A stretch of 44,217 nucleotides of DNA, taken from CAYPHA01 sp964410215. Lineage in GTDB: Bacteria; Calditrichota; Calditrichia; Calditrichales; CAYPHA01. The stretch covers positions 1 through 44,217 of the forward strand of contig CAYPHA010000037.1 in the NCBI GenBank assembly GCA_964410215.1, given 5' to 3'. This document shows, one piece after another, positions 17,267-26,307 of the stretch (the stretch's first letter is position 1; every line of letters begins with the position of its first letter). A program made the translations under genes and the position numbers. Under the pieces are notes generated by a model. It saw only the letters and a list, made by a program, of their open reading frames with translations, ran no database searches and was not told the origin of the DNA.

Positions 17267-19069
17267 GTGTCAGAGCAATTACTAATCGGGCTTGGCATAA
17301 TTATCTTATTCGGGATGGTTGCGCAATGGCTGGCATGGCGCCTTCATTTACCGTCCATTCTTTTGCTTCTCGTTTTGGGCATTGTTGCGGGGCCGGTAAG
17401 CGGGCTCGTGGATACGGAAATGCTCTTCGGGAAACTTCTCTTTCCTTTTGTCTCCCTGTCGGTCGGAATCATATTGTTTGAGGGGGGATTGAGCCTGCGT
17501 TTCAGCGAATTCAAAAGCGTAGGCGGGGTCATCCGTAACCTGGTCACCATAGGTGCGCTGACAACCTGGATTATTGCCACCGCATCCGCTTATTATTTAC
17601 TGGAGCTTGAATTTAAACTGGCCCTGTTATTCGGCGCAATTCTCATTGTGACCGGACCCACCGTTATTCTTCCCCTGTTAAGACAGGTCCGGCCGAAAGG
17701 TCACCTTTACAGCATTGCCAAATGGGAAGGTATTATGATAGATCCTGTGGGTGCGATCATCGCTGTTTTGGTGTTTGAAGAAGTCCTGAGTGGCGGGTTC
17801 GAACAATTTTCGGCTGATTCCCTGATGGGATTGGGGAAAACGGTGATTATCGGAGTCGGTATGGGCTGGCTGGGTGCTCAGACAATTATCTTTTTCATGA
17901 AACGTTACTGGATTCCGGATTTTCTGCACAATTCCGCGGCGATTATGATGGTCATAACGACATTTGTTATTTCCAACCTGCTGCAGCATGAATCCGGTTT
18001 GCTTACGGTAACCCTGATGGGTATTCTGCTTGCCAATCAGAAAAAGGTATCGATTAAACATATCATCGAGTTCAAAGAAAATTTACGGGTCATTCTGATA
18101 TCGACATTGTTTATCGTGCTGGCCGCGCGGTTGCGGATGAATGATCTCATGCAACTTAACCTGAATACAGGGCTCTTTCTGGTTGTGATGATCTTTATAG
18201 CCCGGCCCCTGTCCGTGTTTGTATCTACCGTGGGGCAGCAATTAGCTTTTCGTGAAAAAATCTTTCTTTCCTGGCTGGCGCCACGTGGGATCGTGGCCGC
18301 AGCGGTTTCATCGGTCTTTGCCATCGAACTGATGAATATGGGAGTCGCTGGTGCGGAGCGCCTGATACCCCTGACATTTATTGTGATTATTGTTACCGTT
18401 ACGATCTATGGCTTGAGCGCTGTTCCGCTGGCCCGTTTCCTGAAACTCTCTGATCCCAATCCGCAGGGTATCCTGATTGTAGGGGCGCATGCCTGGTCGC
18501 GGAAAGTGGGACGGCTTCTGAAGGACCTTGGTTTTCGTATATTACTGGTCGATTCAAATCCGCATAATGTGGATTCCGCCCGGTCTGAAAAACTGGAGGC
18601 AACCGTGGCGAATATCCTGTCGGAGGACGTAATGGATGAACTTAACCTGCAGGGTATTGGAAAGCTGCTTGCTGTTACACCGAATGATGAGGTCAATGCA
18701 CTGGCGGCACTGCATTTTGAGGATATTTTCGGTCGCGCGGAAGTGTACCAATTACCCTACAAAAGAAAACAAGTCAGCGATCCTCAGAGGGTATCCAGGC
18801 ATTTACGCGGGCGCTGTTTATTTGACAAGGAAATGGCTCCCGATCGTTTAAGCATGATTTTGAATCCCGGAACGCAAATGAAACTGAAAGAAATCACGAC
18901 GGCGGAAGACCTTTCAACGCTGGATAATGATACCATTTTACCGGTTATCCTGATCGACAGCCAGAACAACCTGATGATATATACGGACGACGAGAAGCCA
19001 AAACCCGCTCCGGGCAGCAGATTGATTTATCAGGTACTGGTTCCTTCCGGGCTGAACCAGATGGGTTAA
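17267..19069 (+). CDS. NhaP-type cation:proton antiporter with C-terminal TrkA-N (RCK) domain
   Basis: The protein is about 600 residues. The N-terminal two thirds contain 12-13 hydrophobic helices of the CPA1 family, with ILFEGGLSL, the TGPTVILPLLRQV helix break, the ion-binding WEGIMIDPVGA motif and SWLAPRGIVAAAVSS. The last third is a nucleotide-binding TrkA-N/RCK-like domain (ILIVGAHAWSRKVGRLL...LLVDSNPHNV), so transport may be gated by a dinucleotide or ions. It exchanges Na+ or K+ for protons across the inner membrane. The GTG at 17267 is preferred over the ATG at 17255 (see ribosome site). It is transcribed divergently from the glycosidase-like gene. Confidence 0.92.
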   Translation: MSEQLLIGLGIIILFGMVAQWLAWRLHLPSILLLLVLGIVAGPVSGLVDTEMLFGKLLFPFVSLSVGIILFEGGLSLRFSEFKSVGGVIRNLVTIGALTTWIIATASAYYLLELEFKLALLFGAILIVTGPTVILPLLRQVRPKGHLYSIAKWEGIMIDPVGAIIAVLVFEEVLSGGFEQFSADSLMGLGKTVIIGVGMGWLGAQTIIFFMKRYWIPDFLHNSAAIMMVITTFVISNLLQHESGLLTVTLMGILLANQKKVSIKHIIEFKENLRVILISTLFIVLAARLRMNDLMQLNLNTGLFLVVMIFIARPLSVFVSTVGQQLAFREKIFLSWLAPRGIVAAAVSSVFAIELMNMGVAGAERLIPLTFIVIIVTVTIYGLSAVPLARFLKLSDPNPQGILIVGAHAWSRKVGRLLKDLGFRILLVDSNPHNVDSARSEKLEATVANILSEDVMDELNLQGIGKLLAVTPNDEVNALAALHFEDIFGRAEVYQLPYKRKQVSDPQRVSRHLRGRCLFDKEMAPDRLSMILNPGTQMKLKEITTAEDLSTLDNDTILPVILIDSQNNLMIYTDDEKPKPAPGSRLIYQVLVPSGLNQMG

Positions 19070-19185
19070 AGGTCAGAAATCAAAAATTTCTTCCAATACC
19101 GATTTATAGCCTTTCTTTGATAATGTTTATAATTATATAGTTGCTGATATGAAAAATGTCACCGATAGGTTTTTTGTGTGTTAAC

Positions 19186-20304
19186 ATGATACATCCGATT
19201 AAATCACATATCTCAGGAGCGGTCATCATTGGTGTGATGATTTGTTTACTGCAACATCCCGTTACGGCTCGTCCATCGCTTACCGAAGATATCGCCGACG
19301 GTTACCTGGACGATCACAAGAAAATAGAGGCGGCATTCATCCTTTCGGGTGTAACCGATCCGGACAGTCTGAAAGGGTATCTTCAATGGTACGGGAATTT
19401 GATGGAATCAATCCGCGATCTTCCGCTGGATTATGGTGACCCTGTGGAATCGGCACGGACGGTATTTCTTTATCTGCATTCGGCCTGGCTGCAGACCTAT
19501 GCCCTGGAATCCACCACGCTGATCGAAATTGCCCGAAAAAAGGAATATAACTGTGTGGCAGCGACTATCCTCTATAATCTCATATGTGAAGACCTGGGCT
19601 GGTCCTGCGAAGCGTTCGAAACCCCGACGCATGTCTATACGATCTTCAATAATTTCGGACAGAAGGTAATTGTCGAAAATACCAGTACGATGGGTTTCAA
19701 TATCATGAAAAATTTGAAGACCTATTCCAGATACCTGGCGCAATACTATCCCGAAAGCGAGGTCCTGCGTATTGGTCTCGATCGTTTATACTACCATGAA
19801 AACAGTAAAGGACGGACTATTTCAAATACGGAATTGCTGGGACTTCTTGCTTATAACCGCGCTTACCTGGCCAGAAAAAATAAGGATTATAAAAATGCCT
19901 ATGAATTGATCCTGCTGGCTCAGCAGTTTAATGCCGATTCCCGTTCCAACGTCAATTTTGAAACGGGACTTTACTACACCTGGGGAAAACAATTGTTTAC
20001 GCAGAAACACTATACCGAAGCCTTCGCTGTTTATGCGGACGGTTATTACCGTTATCCGCGGAATGAGGATCTGTTGAAGAATACCTTCACCGCCTTTTAC
20101 CGGGCTTTGGAAGAACAATGGGACAGGAAAAACTGGCCGGAGACCGCACGATTGATCGGGGAAATGCGTGCTCTGGAGATTTTAAAGGAATCGGATAACC
20201 GCAATATCAGGCAAATTCTGCAAAGCTGGTCACAGTATCTCGATCATACAGGGAGTGACAAACAATACCAGGAGGTACAAGATCTTCTGGAGAAAATCCC
20301 ATAA
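19186..20304 (+). CDS. Exported transglutaminase-like protein with TPR-type C-terminal part
   Basis: The product is 372 residues from the ATG at 19186 (MIHPIKSH, giving a normal signal peptide ending near VTARP); an in-frame ATG at 19156 would add 10 residues. The first half resembles bacterial transglutaminase-like/SirB1 domains: Cys in YNCVAATILYN, His in TPTHVYTIF and an acidic/Asn position in VENTS, in the usual C-H-D/N order. The second half is helical with TPR-like repeats (NRAYLARKNKDYKNAYELI, GKQLFTQKHYTEAFAVYADG). It might be a protease, a peptide-crosslinking enzyme or an inactive scaffold. It is 20 bases upstream of the membrane protein gene, so they form an operon. Confidence 0.75.
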   Translation: MIHPIKSHISGAVIIGVMICLLQHPVTARPSLTEDIADGYLDDHKKIEAAFILSGVTDPDSLKGYLQWYGNLMESIRDLPLDYGDPVESARTVFLYLHSAWLQTYALESTTLIEIARKKEYNCVAATILYNLICEDLGWSCEAFETPTHVYTIFNNFGQKVIVENTSTMGFNIMKNLKTYSRYLAQYYPESEVLRIGLDRLYYHENSKGRTISNTELLGLLAYNRAYLARKNKDYKNAYELILLAQQFNADSRSNVNFETGLYYTWGKQLFTQKHYTEAFAVYADGYYRYPRNEDLLKNTFTAFYRALEEQWDRKNWPETARLIGEMRALEILKESDNRNIRQILQSWSQYLDHTGSDKQYQEVQDLLEKIP

Positions 20305-20324
20305 TATAACAAAGTGAGGATTCC

Positions 20325-21215
20325 ATGGCATACAAAAAACCGGTGACCATTCTGGTTTCACTTATTGTCATACTGTCCGGTATCGCCGCAACATCCGGTA
20401 TTTTTTCGGATCAGGGGCCGGGTTCTTACGACTATGAAACGATCCGCGGAAAAACCGTTGAAATATATGGAAAGGGCATATATAAACATATGTCAGCGGA
20501 TGTCGCCATTCAGGGCATTGCGCAGGATTATGTCACGCTGTTTATCGGTGTCCCGCTTTTAATCCTGTTGCTTCCGGGTTATAGGAAGGGATCCCTCAGG
20601 CATCATTTTCTGCTGGCCGGAACGATGGGGTATTTCCTGGTAACCTATCTTTTTTACATGACGATGGGTATGTACAATATCATGTTCCTGGGTTATGTAA
20701 CACTGCTGGGGCTGACGTTTTTCGGGCTGTTTCTCTTGATTCGTTTCCTTGATTCTGAAAAAATCGCAATATTATTTTCTGAGAAAACACCACATAAATT
20801 TGTCGGAGGATTCTTAATATTCAATGCAATCGCCATTGCCTTCTTGTGGCTTGGCGTTGTGATCCCACCGCTTCTGGAAGGAACGGTTTATCCGGATGAG
20901 GTTCAACATTACACGACATTGATCGTTCAGGGATTCGATCTTGGATTACTTCTGCCTGTTTCGCTGGTCGTGGGCCTTCTGCTTTATAAAAAAAGGCCGG
21001 CAGGTCTGCTTTTCGGAACAGTATATATCGTTTTTCTGGCCATTCTGATGACGGCGCTGACGGCAAAAATCATTGCGATGTCCCTCAATGATGTTAATGT
21101 CATTCCCGTTATATTCATAATTCCAACTATTAACGTGGTCACTATTCTATGTGTTATTTTTATGATAAGAAATATTTCTAAAAAAAAAAGCGGGAAACCG
21201 AAGTTCCCCGCTTGA
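20325..21215 (+). CDS. Polytopic membrane protein of unknown function, 296 aa
   Basis: About eight hydrophobic helices are visible, beginning with TILVSLIVILSGIAATSGIF and including YVTLFIGVPLLILLL and FLVTYLFYMTMGMYNIMFLGY. An extracytoplasmic loop after the first helix is polar (DYETIRGKTVEIYGKGIYKH). No transporter or enzyme signature is recognised. GAGG precedes the ATG. The C-terminal tail KKKSGKPKFPA is encoded by DNA that is also the terminator of the convergent lipoprotein gene, so the tail sequence may be driven by that hairpin. Confidence 0.85.
   Translation: MAYKKPVTILVSLIVILSGIAATSGIFSDQGPGSYDYETIRGKTVEIYGKGIYKHMSADVAIQGIAQDYVTLFIGVPLLILLLPGYRKGSLRHHFLLAGTMGYFLVTYLFYMTMGMYNIMFLGYVTLLGLTFFGLFLLIRFLDSEKIAILFSEKTPHKFVGGFLIFNAIAIAFLWLGVVIPPLLEGTVYPDEVQHYTTLIVQGFDLGLLLPVSLVVGLLLYKKRPAGLLFGTVYIVFLAILMTALTAKIIAMSLNDVNVIPVIFIIPTINVVTILCVIFMIRNISKKKSGKPKFPA
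21180..21212 (-). terminator. Rho-independent terminator on the minus strand, inside the end of the facing gene
   Basis: Read on the minus strand, AAGCGGG pairs with CCCGCTT and is followed by a run of about ten T. It terminates the lipoprotein gene at 21243-22409 and overlaps the last codons of the convergent membrane protein gene. Confidence 0.85.
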
Positions 21216-21242
21216 AAAAGTATAGCGTTGTTTCTATTAATG

Positions 21243-22409
21243 TTACAGTGCGTAATAACCGTCCGTCGATCCGGGTGCGATCCGGTCATTCGGAACGGAT
21301 GAGCTTTCCGGAACCGGGGCATCAAAAAGCATCATTTCCACATCTTCGTACATCACAACGTCAAGAATCGTTATCTGAACTTCGGGAAGGGTGCTGTCAG
21401 AGAAGTTGTTCAATGTACGCACTTCGTTGACACGAAAAACGACCGTACCAAGCGTGGCACCCTGCAGGTTCCCATTTACACCGAGTAGTGAATCGTGATC
21501 GTAATTGATGCTGATATCACTGTCATATACGACGGCGTAGACGACTTTGTCAATCAGGTTGTTCAGACCGAGAGCCCGAAGCGGCCGGACATCAGGAATC
21601 TTGTCAAGACGGTCCTGATCAGGTATGGCCCCGGTTCCATTGATTCCGGCATAGTTTTTCAAGGCCGTCTGCCTGTCGGAACCCGTCAGGCAGGTATTGT
21701 CCTCTGCGCTGTTTCCGCTGATCCACCTGGCAGGCACGCAGTTGAGGGCGAACCAGCCTTCATCGCTGGTTTGACCGCTTTTTACAGTGATGGTCCGTCC
21801 GATCTGTTCCTGAAAATAATGCAGGGTCAGACGCTGCTTTTCATAAGCGAGGCTGTCATTGACGTCCATCGCACTGAAAAACTGAGGACCCGAAGGCGTA
21901 ATGGGACCACCTGCGTTATTGAAATGCTGGCCATTGTCCAGAACATCTTCATCGAGAACCAGGAAATAGGTGTCGGATTCGGGTGCCGTGTCACCCCAGT
22001 TGACCGTGATCAGGATGTCTCCGGACACCGGCGTCAGGGTAATATCGACATTAGTTGTTTCGCCAGCCCGGACGGTCACGTCTGTTTCACCCATATAAAT
22101 GACCTCTTCGGCACTATTCATGGCTTCTATCCGGCAACCCCACGTTCCGACCGCGACATCCTCAATCTTTTTTGAGGCTGTCGAACCGGCTATCATTAAT
22201 TCGAATGTAACGGTATCATGACCGACACGGTGAAAAAAACCACGCACTGCAGCAACCTCGGCCGGTGCAGCGCTTTTATCCAATGAGAGACTGAGCACGC
22301 CGAAACCGGTTGCATCCGTTTCTTCCGGTCCCGTACTATCCTCACAACTGCTTAAAAACAAAAGAGAAAAAAGCATGCCTGTAACGACCAGGCTGTATCT
22401 GAACGTCAT
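21243..22409 (-). CDS. Lipoprotein of unknown function, 388 aa
   Basis: The product has a standard lipobox (LFLSSCED, Cys near residue 22) after a hydrophobic signal, followed by a Thr/Gly/Asp linker. The mature part is beta-rich: the early segment GVLSLSLDKSAAPAEV and TWGCRIEAMNSAEEVIYMGE resemble carboxypeptidase-regulatory or Ig-like carbohydrate-surface domains. The middle has CVPARWISGN and CLTGSDRQ with a possible disulfide. AGGAGG lies 6 bases before the ATG. No enzyme signature is visible. It has its own terminator. Confidence 0.8.
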   Translation of the reverse strand: MTFRYSLVVTGMLFSLLFLSSCEDSTGPEETDATGFGVLSLSLDKSAAPAEVAAVRGFFHRVGHDTVTFELMIAGSTASKKIEDVAVGTWGCRIEAMNSAEEVIYMGETDVTVRAGETTNVDITLTPVSGDILITVNWGDTAPESDTYFLVLDEDVLDNGQHFNNAGGPITPSGPQFFSAMDVNDSLAYEKQRLTLHYFQEQIGRTITVKSGQTSDEGWFALNCVPARWISGNSAEDNTCLTGSDRQTALKNYAGINGTGAIPDQDRLDKIPDVRPLRALGLNNLIDKVVYAVVYDSDISINYDHDSLLGVNGNLQGATLGTVVFRVNEVRTLNNFSDSTLPEVQITILDVVMYEDVEMMLFDAPVPESSSVPNDRIAPGSTDGYYAL

Positions 22410-22541
22410 GTGATCCTCCTATGGTGTAATGAAATAAATACTGTAAACAAATCCTTTAATGATTTGTTCCGAAGCTCAAGCTACATTTCAAATGGATCCT
22501 GTGAGAGATTTAGTTTGAAACAAATTTTCGATTTGTTGTAT

Positions 22542-23276
22542 TTATTCCAGAAATCGTACGACACCATTTTCCAGGCTGTACATAGCCCCTACGATTTTTA
22601 TCTCACCCTTTTCTTCCATTTCTTTCAGAATCGGGCTTTTGCTGCGAATCATATCAATAGTATTTTTAACGTTGTTTTCCGATACATAATTTACGAATGC
22701 CTTGTTACCGGTGGTCTTCTCTCCGTTAAAATCCTCAGACATCTCAACAGCCGGTTTAATTTTGGTCAGCATTGGTGTAATATTACCCAGTTTGACATCA
22801 TCGATCGCCGCCTTGACGGCACCGCAACTCTCATGCCCTAAAACGAGAAACACCTTTGATCCGGATACCTTGCAGGCGAATTCCGCACTGCCAAGAATGT
22901 CTTCGTTAACAAAGTTACCGGCTACACGGGCGACAAAGATGTCTCCGACGCCCTGATCAAGCACATATTCAACCGGCACACGGCTGTCGACACAGGACAG
23001 GACGGCAGCCTTCGGATGCTGACCGGCGACTGTTTTCGCTACCTGTGATGAGAAGTCCCTTTGCAAAAGATCGTTCTGTAAGAAACGCTGGTTGCCGGCT
23101 TTGAAATCTTCAATAACCTGATCCGGTGTCAGCTTTGACTGTGATTCCACGGTCATAACATCCTTTACCATATCATTCCCCTTGCTTGTTTGTTGCTGAC
23201 TCTGGCCCGTATTCTGACAGGCAACCAGAAAAAGTGACAGTACCAGCACTATGGCGTAAACCATTCGAATCATCAT
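22542..23276 (-). CDS. Beta-class carbonic anhydrase, exported lipoprotein
   Basis: The protein interconverts CO2 and bicarbonate. The beta-class zinc ligands are complete: CVDSRVP (Cys and the Asp-Arg dyad), and GHESCGAVKAA (His and Cys). The fold continues to the C-terminus (MYSLENGVVRFLE). Unlike the usual cytoplasmic enzyme it starts with a lipoprotein signal (YAIVLVLSLFLVACQ, lipobox LVAC) and a Gln/Ser linker, so it is predicted outside the cytoplasm. The ATG at 23276 is chosen because AGGAGG at 23283-23288 lies 6 bases upstream, inside the first codons of the longer frame starting at 23291. Confidence 0.92.
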   Translation of the reverse strand: MMIRMVYAIVLVLSLFLVACQNTGQSQQQTSKGNDMVKDVMTVESQSKLTPDQVIEDFKAGNQRFLQNDLLQRDFSSQVAKTVAGQHPKAAVLSCVDSRVPVEYVLDQGVGDIFVARVAGNFVNEDILGSAEFACKVSGSKVFLVLGHESCGAVKAAIDDVKLGNITPMLTKIKPAVEMSEDFNGEKTTGNKAFVNYVSENNVKNTIDMIRSKSPILKEMEEKGEIKIVGAMYSLENGVVRFLE

Positions 23277-23282
23277 CGAATA

Positions 23283-23288
23283 CCTCCT
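23283..23288 (-). promoter_or_regulatory. Ribosome binding site deciding the carbonic anhydrase start
   Basis: AGGAGG on the minus strand, 6 bases before ATG at 23276. It would be codons 2-3 of the longer frame from 23291, which makes that longer start unlikely. Confidence 0.75.
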
Positions 23289-23552
23289 CATATTAATGGT
23301 TAATTACATACGTTTCAATTTTTCATGTCATTGATTATACCCGAATTATTAGCGAAATATTCCTAAAATCGACACAATCGTACGCTGTATCCCGGTCCTG
23401 TCCGGCATCAGAAATCTAAACTGGTATCGAGTCCTTAAAAACAACATGCTGAAATTCGTTTTGCAAGAATTTTACCGTGCGTAATGTAGATTTATGTTTA
23501 TATTTGTTGTAACGGTTTATGTTGAAAAAAAATAAAAGTTACGAGGATTCCT

Positions 23553-26111
23553 ATGAGACAGCATCTCCGATTGCTTGTTTCAACCGTCCTGTTACTCCTT
23601 CTTGGTTTTCTGTCCTGTCAGTTCAATGTGCAGGACACTGATTTCCCTGATCCGCTGACACTGGAATGGCGTCATGTTCAAAATCAATACGAGGGGAAAT
23701 CACAGCACCTTGCTGAACTAACCATTACGAATAAGGGCGATATCCCCCTCAGTAACGAGGACTGGGCCCTGTATTTCAACTGGTTCAGGCGATTGATGAC
23801 CGATCAGATGGATGAACGGATCAGCGGACAGCATATCAACGGTGATTTTTATAGCATCGCTCCGACTGCTGCTTTCCCGCTTCTGGAACCTGGCGTGACA
23901 GTTACGTTACCGGTCATTGGAGAGCACTACGAAATCAGTCGAACCGATGCCCCGTCGGGTGCCTATTTCGTCTGGAAGGACAGGGAAGGAAAAGAGCATA
24001 TAAGGAAAGTCGAAATGCAGATCCTGCCCTTTGATACTTCGCGATGCTATCGCTCGGAGAATGATATCATGCCGGTCTGGAATCCGGCTGCACAGTATGT
24101 CCGGAACCTTGCCATGGAGTGGGTTCCGTTAACCGATGAGGTGCCGGGTATCATTCCGACACCGGTCCGGTCTGAATACCGGAATTACATGGTTGCGCTG
24201 ACATCTGAATGGTCATTGGAATTTGACCCGGCTTGCCGGGAAGAGGCGGAATGGTTTACCGGGAAAATGGAGGAAATCCTTCCCGGCTTTCCTGCTGACG
24301 TTTCGGATCAGGTTGTATTGCTGAGGGTCAAACCGGAGGCATTCTCCGGTGAAGCGAACCGGCCGGAAGCGTATCAACTTGAAATGTCAGAGGGCCACAT
24401 TACCATTACAGGTCACGATGCGGCCGGCGTTTTCTATGGCTTGCAGACCCTTCGCGCATTGCAGGCTGAAAATCAAAAACAGGCGGATGCCCTTCTATTG
24501 CCGGCTTGCAGCATCCTCGATTATCCCCGGTTTGCCTACCGGGGGATGCATATCGATGTGGCACGTAATTTCCATGACGCGCAAACGATAAAAGAGCTGC
24601 TGGATATTCTTTCATACTATAAACTGAACCGGCTGCATTTTCATCTGACCGATGATGAGGGCTGGCGGGTAGAAATTCCGGGCTTGCCGGAACTGACCGA
24701 AGTCGGGGCGGTCAGGGGACACACATCAGGGGAGAGGGCGCACCTGGTACCATCGCTGGGCAGCGGCCCGTATACCGATCCGGAAAAATCAGCGGGATCC
24801 GGTTATTATTCGCGTGACACCTTCATTACATTACTTAAATATGCGGATGAGCGTCATATGGAAGTGATTCCTGAAATCGATGTACCGGGACATGCCCACG
24901 CCGCTATTTTTGCCATGAATGTCCGCTACAAACGGCTTATTGAGGCAGGTGACAGGGAAGGTGCAGCCGCATACCTGCTATACCATCCCGCGGACACATC
25001 GCAATACATGTCCGTTCAGAAATGGAAGAATAACGCGGTGGACCCGGGTATGGAATCGACGTACCGTTTCTTTGAAAAAGTGGTGGCCGAGCTGGATCGG
25101 ATGTACCGGGAAGCCGGTCTCAAGTTGAATATGCTGCACATCGGAGGCGATGAAGTATCCTCCGGTGCCTGGAAGGGATCACCGGCCTGCAAGGCATTGA
25201 TGGATGCCAATCCGGACCTCCAAACCCACTATGATCTCTTTAAATACTTTGTGGATCGGGTCCGACGCATCCTGGATCGATACGATATCCGCACAGCCGG
25301 CTGGGAAGAGGTTGGTATGGAGATTGAAAAGGGTAAAAAAGTGCCGAATGCGAATATTGCGCGATTCGGGGTCGTACCCTATGTATGGAACAGTGTCTGG
25401 GGGTGGGGTGCCGAAGACCTGGCATACCGTATGGCTAACCAGGGATTCGATGTGGTGCTTTCCAATGTGACCAATCTTTACCTCGATCTGGCTTATAACA
25501 AGCATCCTGAAGAGCCCGGATTGTACTGGGGTGGTTTTGTGGATACACGAACCGCCTGGGAGCTGACACCAATGGATGTCCGGCTTTGCGCCGAGATCGA
25601 TGTCAACGGCCATCCCGTGAATGTAACTTCCTTTGACCGTTTCCAGCCGCTCAGGGAAGGGGCGGAATCCAATATTATCGGTATTCAGGGACAGGTATGG
25701 GGTGAGAATACCCGATCGGTGGAATTGCTGCATTATATGATGTTTCCGAAAACACTGGGGGTCGTCGAGAGGGCCTGGGCGCAGAAACCGGTCTGGGAGG
25801 AGCGGTTCCGGAAAGATGTGAGAGAAGAGGAGTGGCGGCGTTTTGTTACGATTGCCGGCATGCGTGAACTACCCCGTCTGGCCCGTCAGGGGATTGCCTA
25901 CCGGATACCGCCGCCGGGTGCCGTTATAAAAAATGATTCGTTGTATGTCAATAACACCTTTCCGGGATTCACCATCGTCTACAAAACCAGTGAACAGGAT
26001 GAGAAAACGTATAGCGGCCCCGTATACATGGAACCATCCGGAATAGCCATTCAGCTTTGGAACCGGGACGGTGGGGGAAGGGAGAGCAGGAAGGTTAATT
26101 TAGTAAGATAA
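23553..26111 (+). CDS. GH20 beta-N-acetylhexosaminidase, exported
   Basis: The 852-residue enzyme removes terminal GlcNAc or GalNAc from glycans such as chitin fragments. After a signal (possible lipobox FLSC), it has the N-terminal CHB_HEX-type carbohydrate-binding domain (about 35-190), the GH20 N-terminal beta domain (about 200-325), and the TIM barrel from YRGMHIDVARNF. Barrel motifs are LHFHLTDDEGWR, IPEIDVPGHAHA and the catalytic Asp533-Glu534 pair in HIGGDEVSSGAW. It ends with a chitobiase-type C-terminal domain. The length matches chitobiase-like members. GAGG precedes the ATG. With the glycosidase-like T9SS protein it suggests use of extracellular polysaccharide. Confidence 0.95.
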   Translation: MRQHLRLLVSTVLLLLLGFLSCQFNVQDTDFPDPLTLEWRHVQNQYEGKSQHLAELTITNKGDIPLSNEDWALYFNWFRRLMTDQMDERISGQHINGDFYSIAPTAAFPLLEPGVTVTLPVIGEHYEISRTDAPSGAYFVWKDREGKEHIRKVEMQILPFDTSRCYRSENDIMPVWNPAAQYVRNLAMEWVPLTDEVPGIIPTPVRSEYRNYMVALTSEWSLEFDPACREEAEWFTGKMEEILPGFPADVSDQVVLLRVKPEAFSGEANRPEAYQLEMSEGHITITGHDAAGVFYGLQTLRALQAENQKQADALLLPACSILDYPRFAYRGMHIDVARNFHDAQTIKELLDILSYYKLNRLHFHLTDDEGWRVEIPGLPELTEVGAVRGHTSGERAHLVPSLGSGPYTDPEKSAGSGYYSRDTFITLLKYADERHMEVIPEIDVPGHAHAAIFAMNVRYKRLIEAGDREGAAAYLLYHPADTSQYMSVQKWKNNAVDPGMESTYRFFEKVVAELDRMYREAGLKLNMLHIGGDEVSSGAWKGSPACKALMDANPDLQTHYDLFKYFVDRVRRILDRYDIRTAGWEEVGMEIEKGKKVPNANIARFGVVPYVWNSVWGWGAEDLAYRMANQGFDVVLSNVTNLYLDLAYNKHPEEPGLYWGGFVDTRTAWELTPMDVRLCAEIDVNGHPVNVTSFDRFQPLREGAESNIIGIQGQVWGENTRSVELLHYMMFPKTLGVVERAWAQKPVWEERFRKDVREEEWRRFVTIAGMRELPRLARQGIAYRIPPPGAVIKNDSLYVNNTFPGFTIVYKTSEQDEKTYSGPVYMEPSGIAIQLWNRDGGGRESRKVNLVR

Positions 26112-26113
26112 AA

Positions 26114-26134
26114 GAAAAAAGAAAAAAGAAAAAA
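26114..26134. repeat. Heptanucleotide repeat GAAAAAA x3
   Basis: Three tandem GAAAAAA units directly after the stop of the GH20 gene. Same unit length and similar A-rich design as the repeat at 9985-10005. Confidence 0.7.
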
Positions 26135-26148
26135 GATAAGAATAGAAG

Positions 26149-26266
26149 ATGGATGTCAATAAATATGTGGTAATTAAAAGCAGGTGTGGAAGTTGTAAAA
26201 CGTGTAAAGGTTATGACTACTGAATTGCCGGGAGCGGAATTGGTGGTGATTCTTAAAACCGGTTAA
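26149..26266 (+). pseudogene. Possible small frameshifted gene upstream of the permease
   Basis: From the ATG at 26149 the frame reads MDVNKYVVIK and then soon stops. If one A of the AAAA run at 26176-26179 is removed, it continues as AGVEVVKRVKVMTTELPG and ends in LVVILKTG at TAA 26264-26266, about 38 residues in all. The downstream half has a natural amino-acid pattern. It could be chance; no family is known. Confidence 0.25.
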
Positions 26267-26307
26267 TGGTGTGCCTTCTGAAGTTATTATAAATGTAAGA
26301 CAGGACT

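Noticed and set aside
22519..22537. AT-rich hairpin after the carbonic anhydrase gene (AACAAAT / ATTTGTT)
   Set aside because: Weak A-T stem with a short T stretch; not enough to call a terminator.
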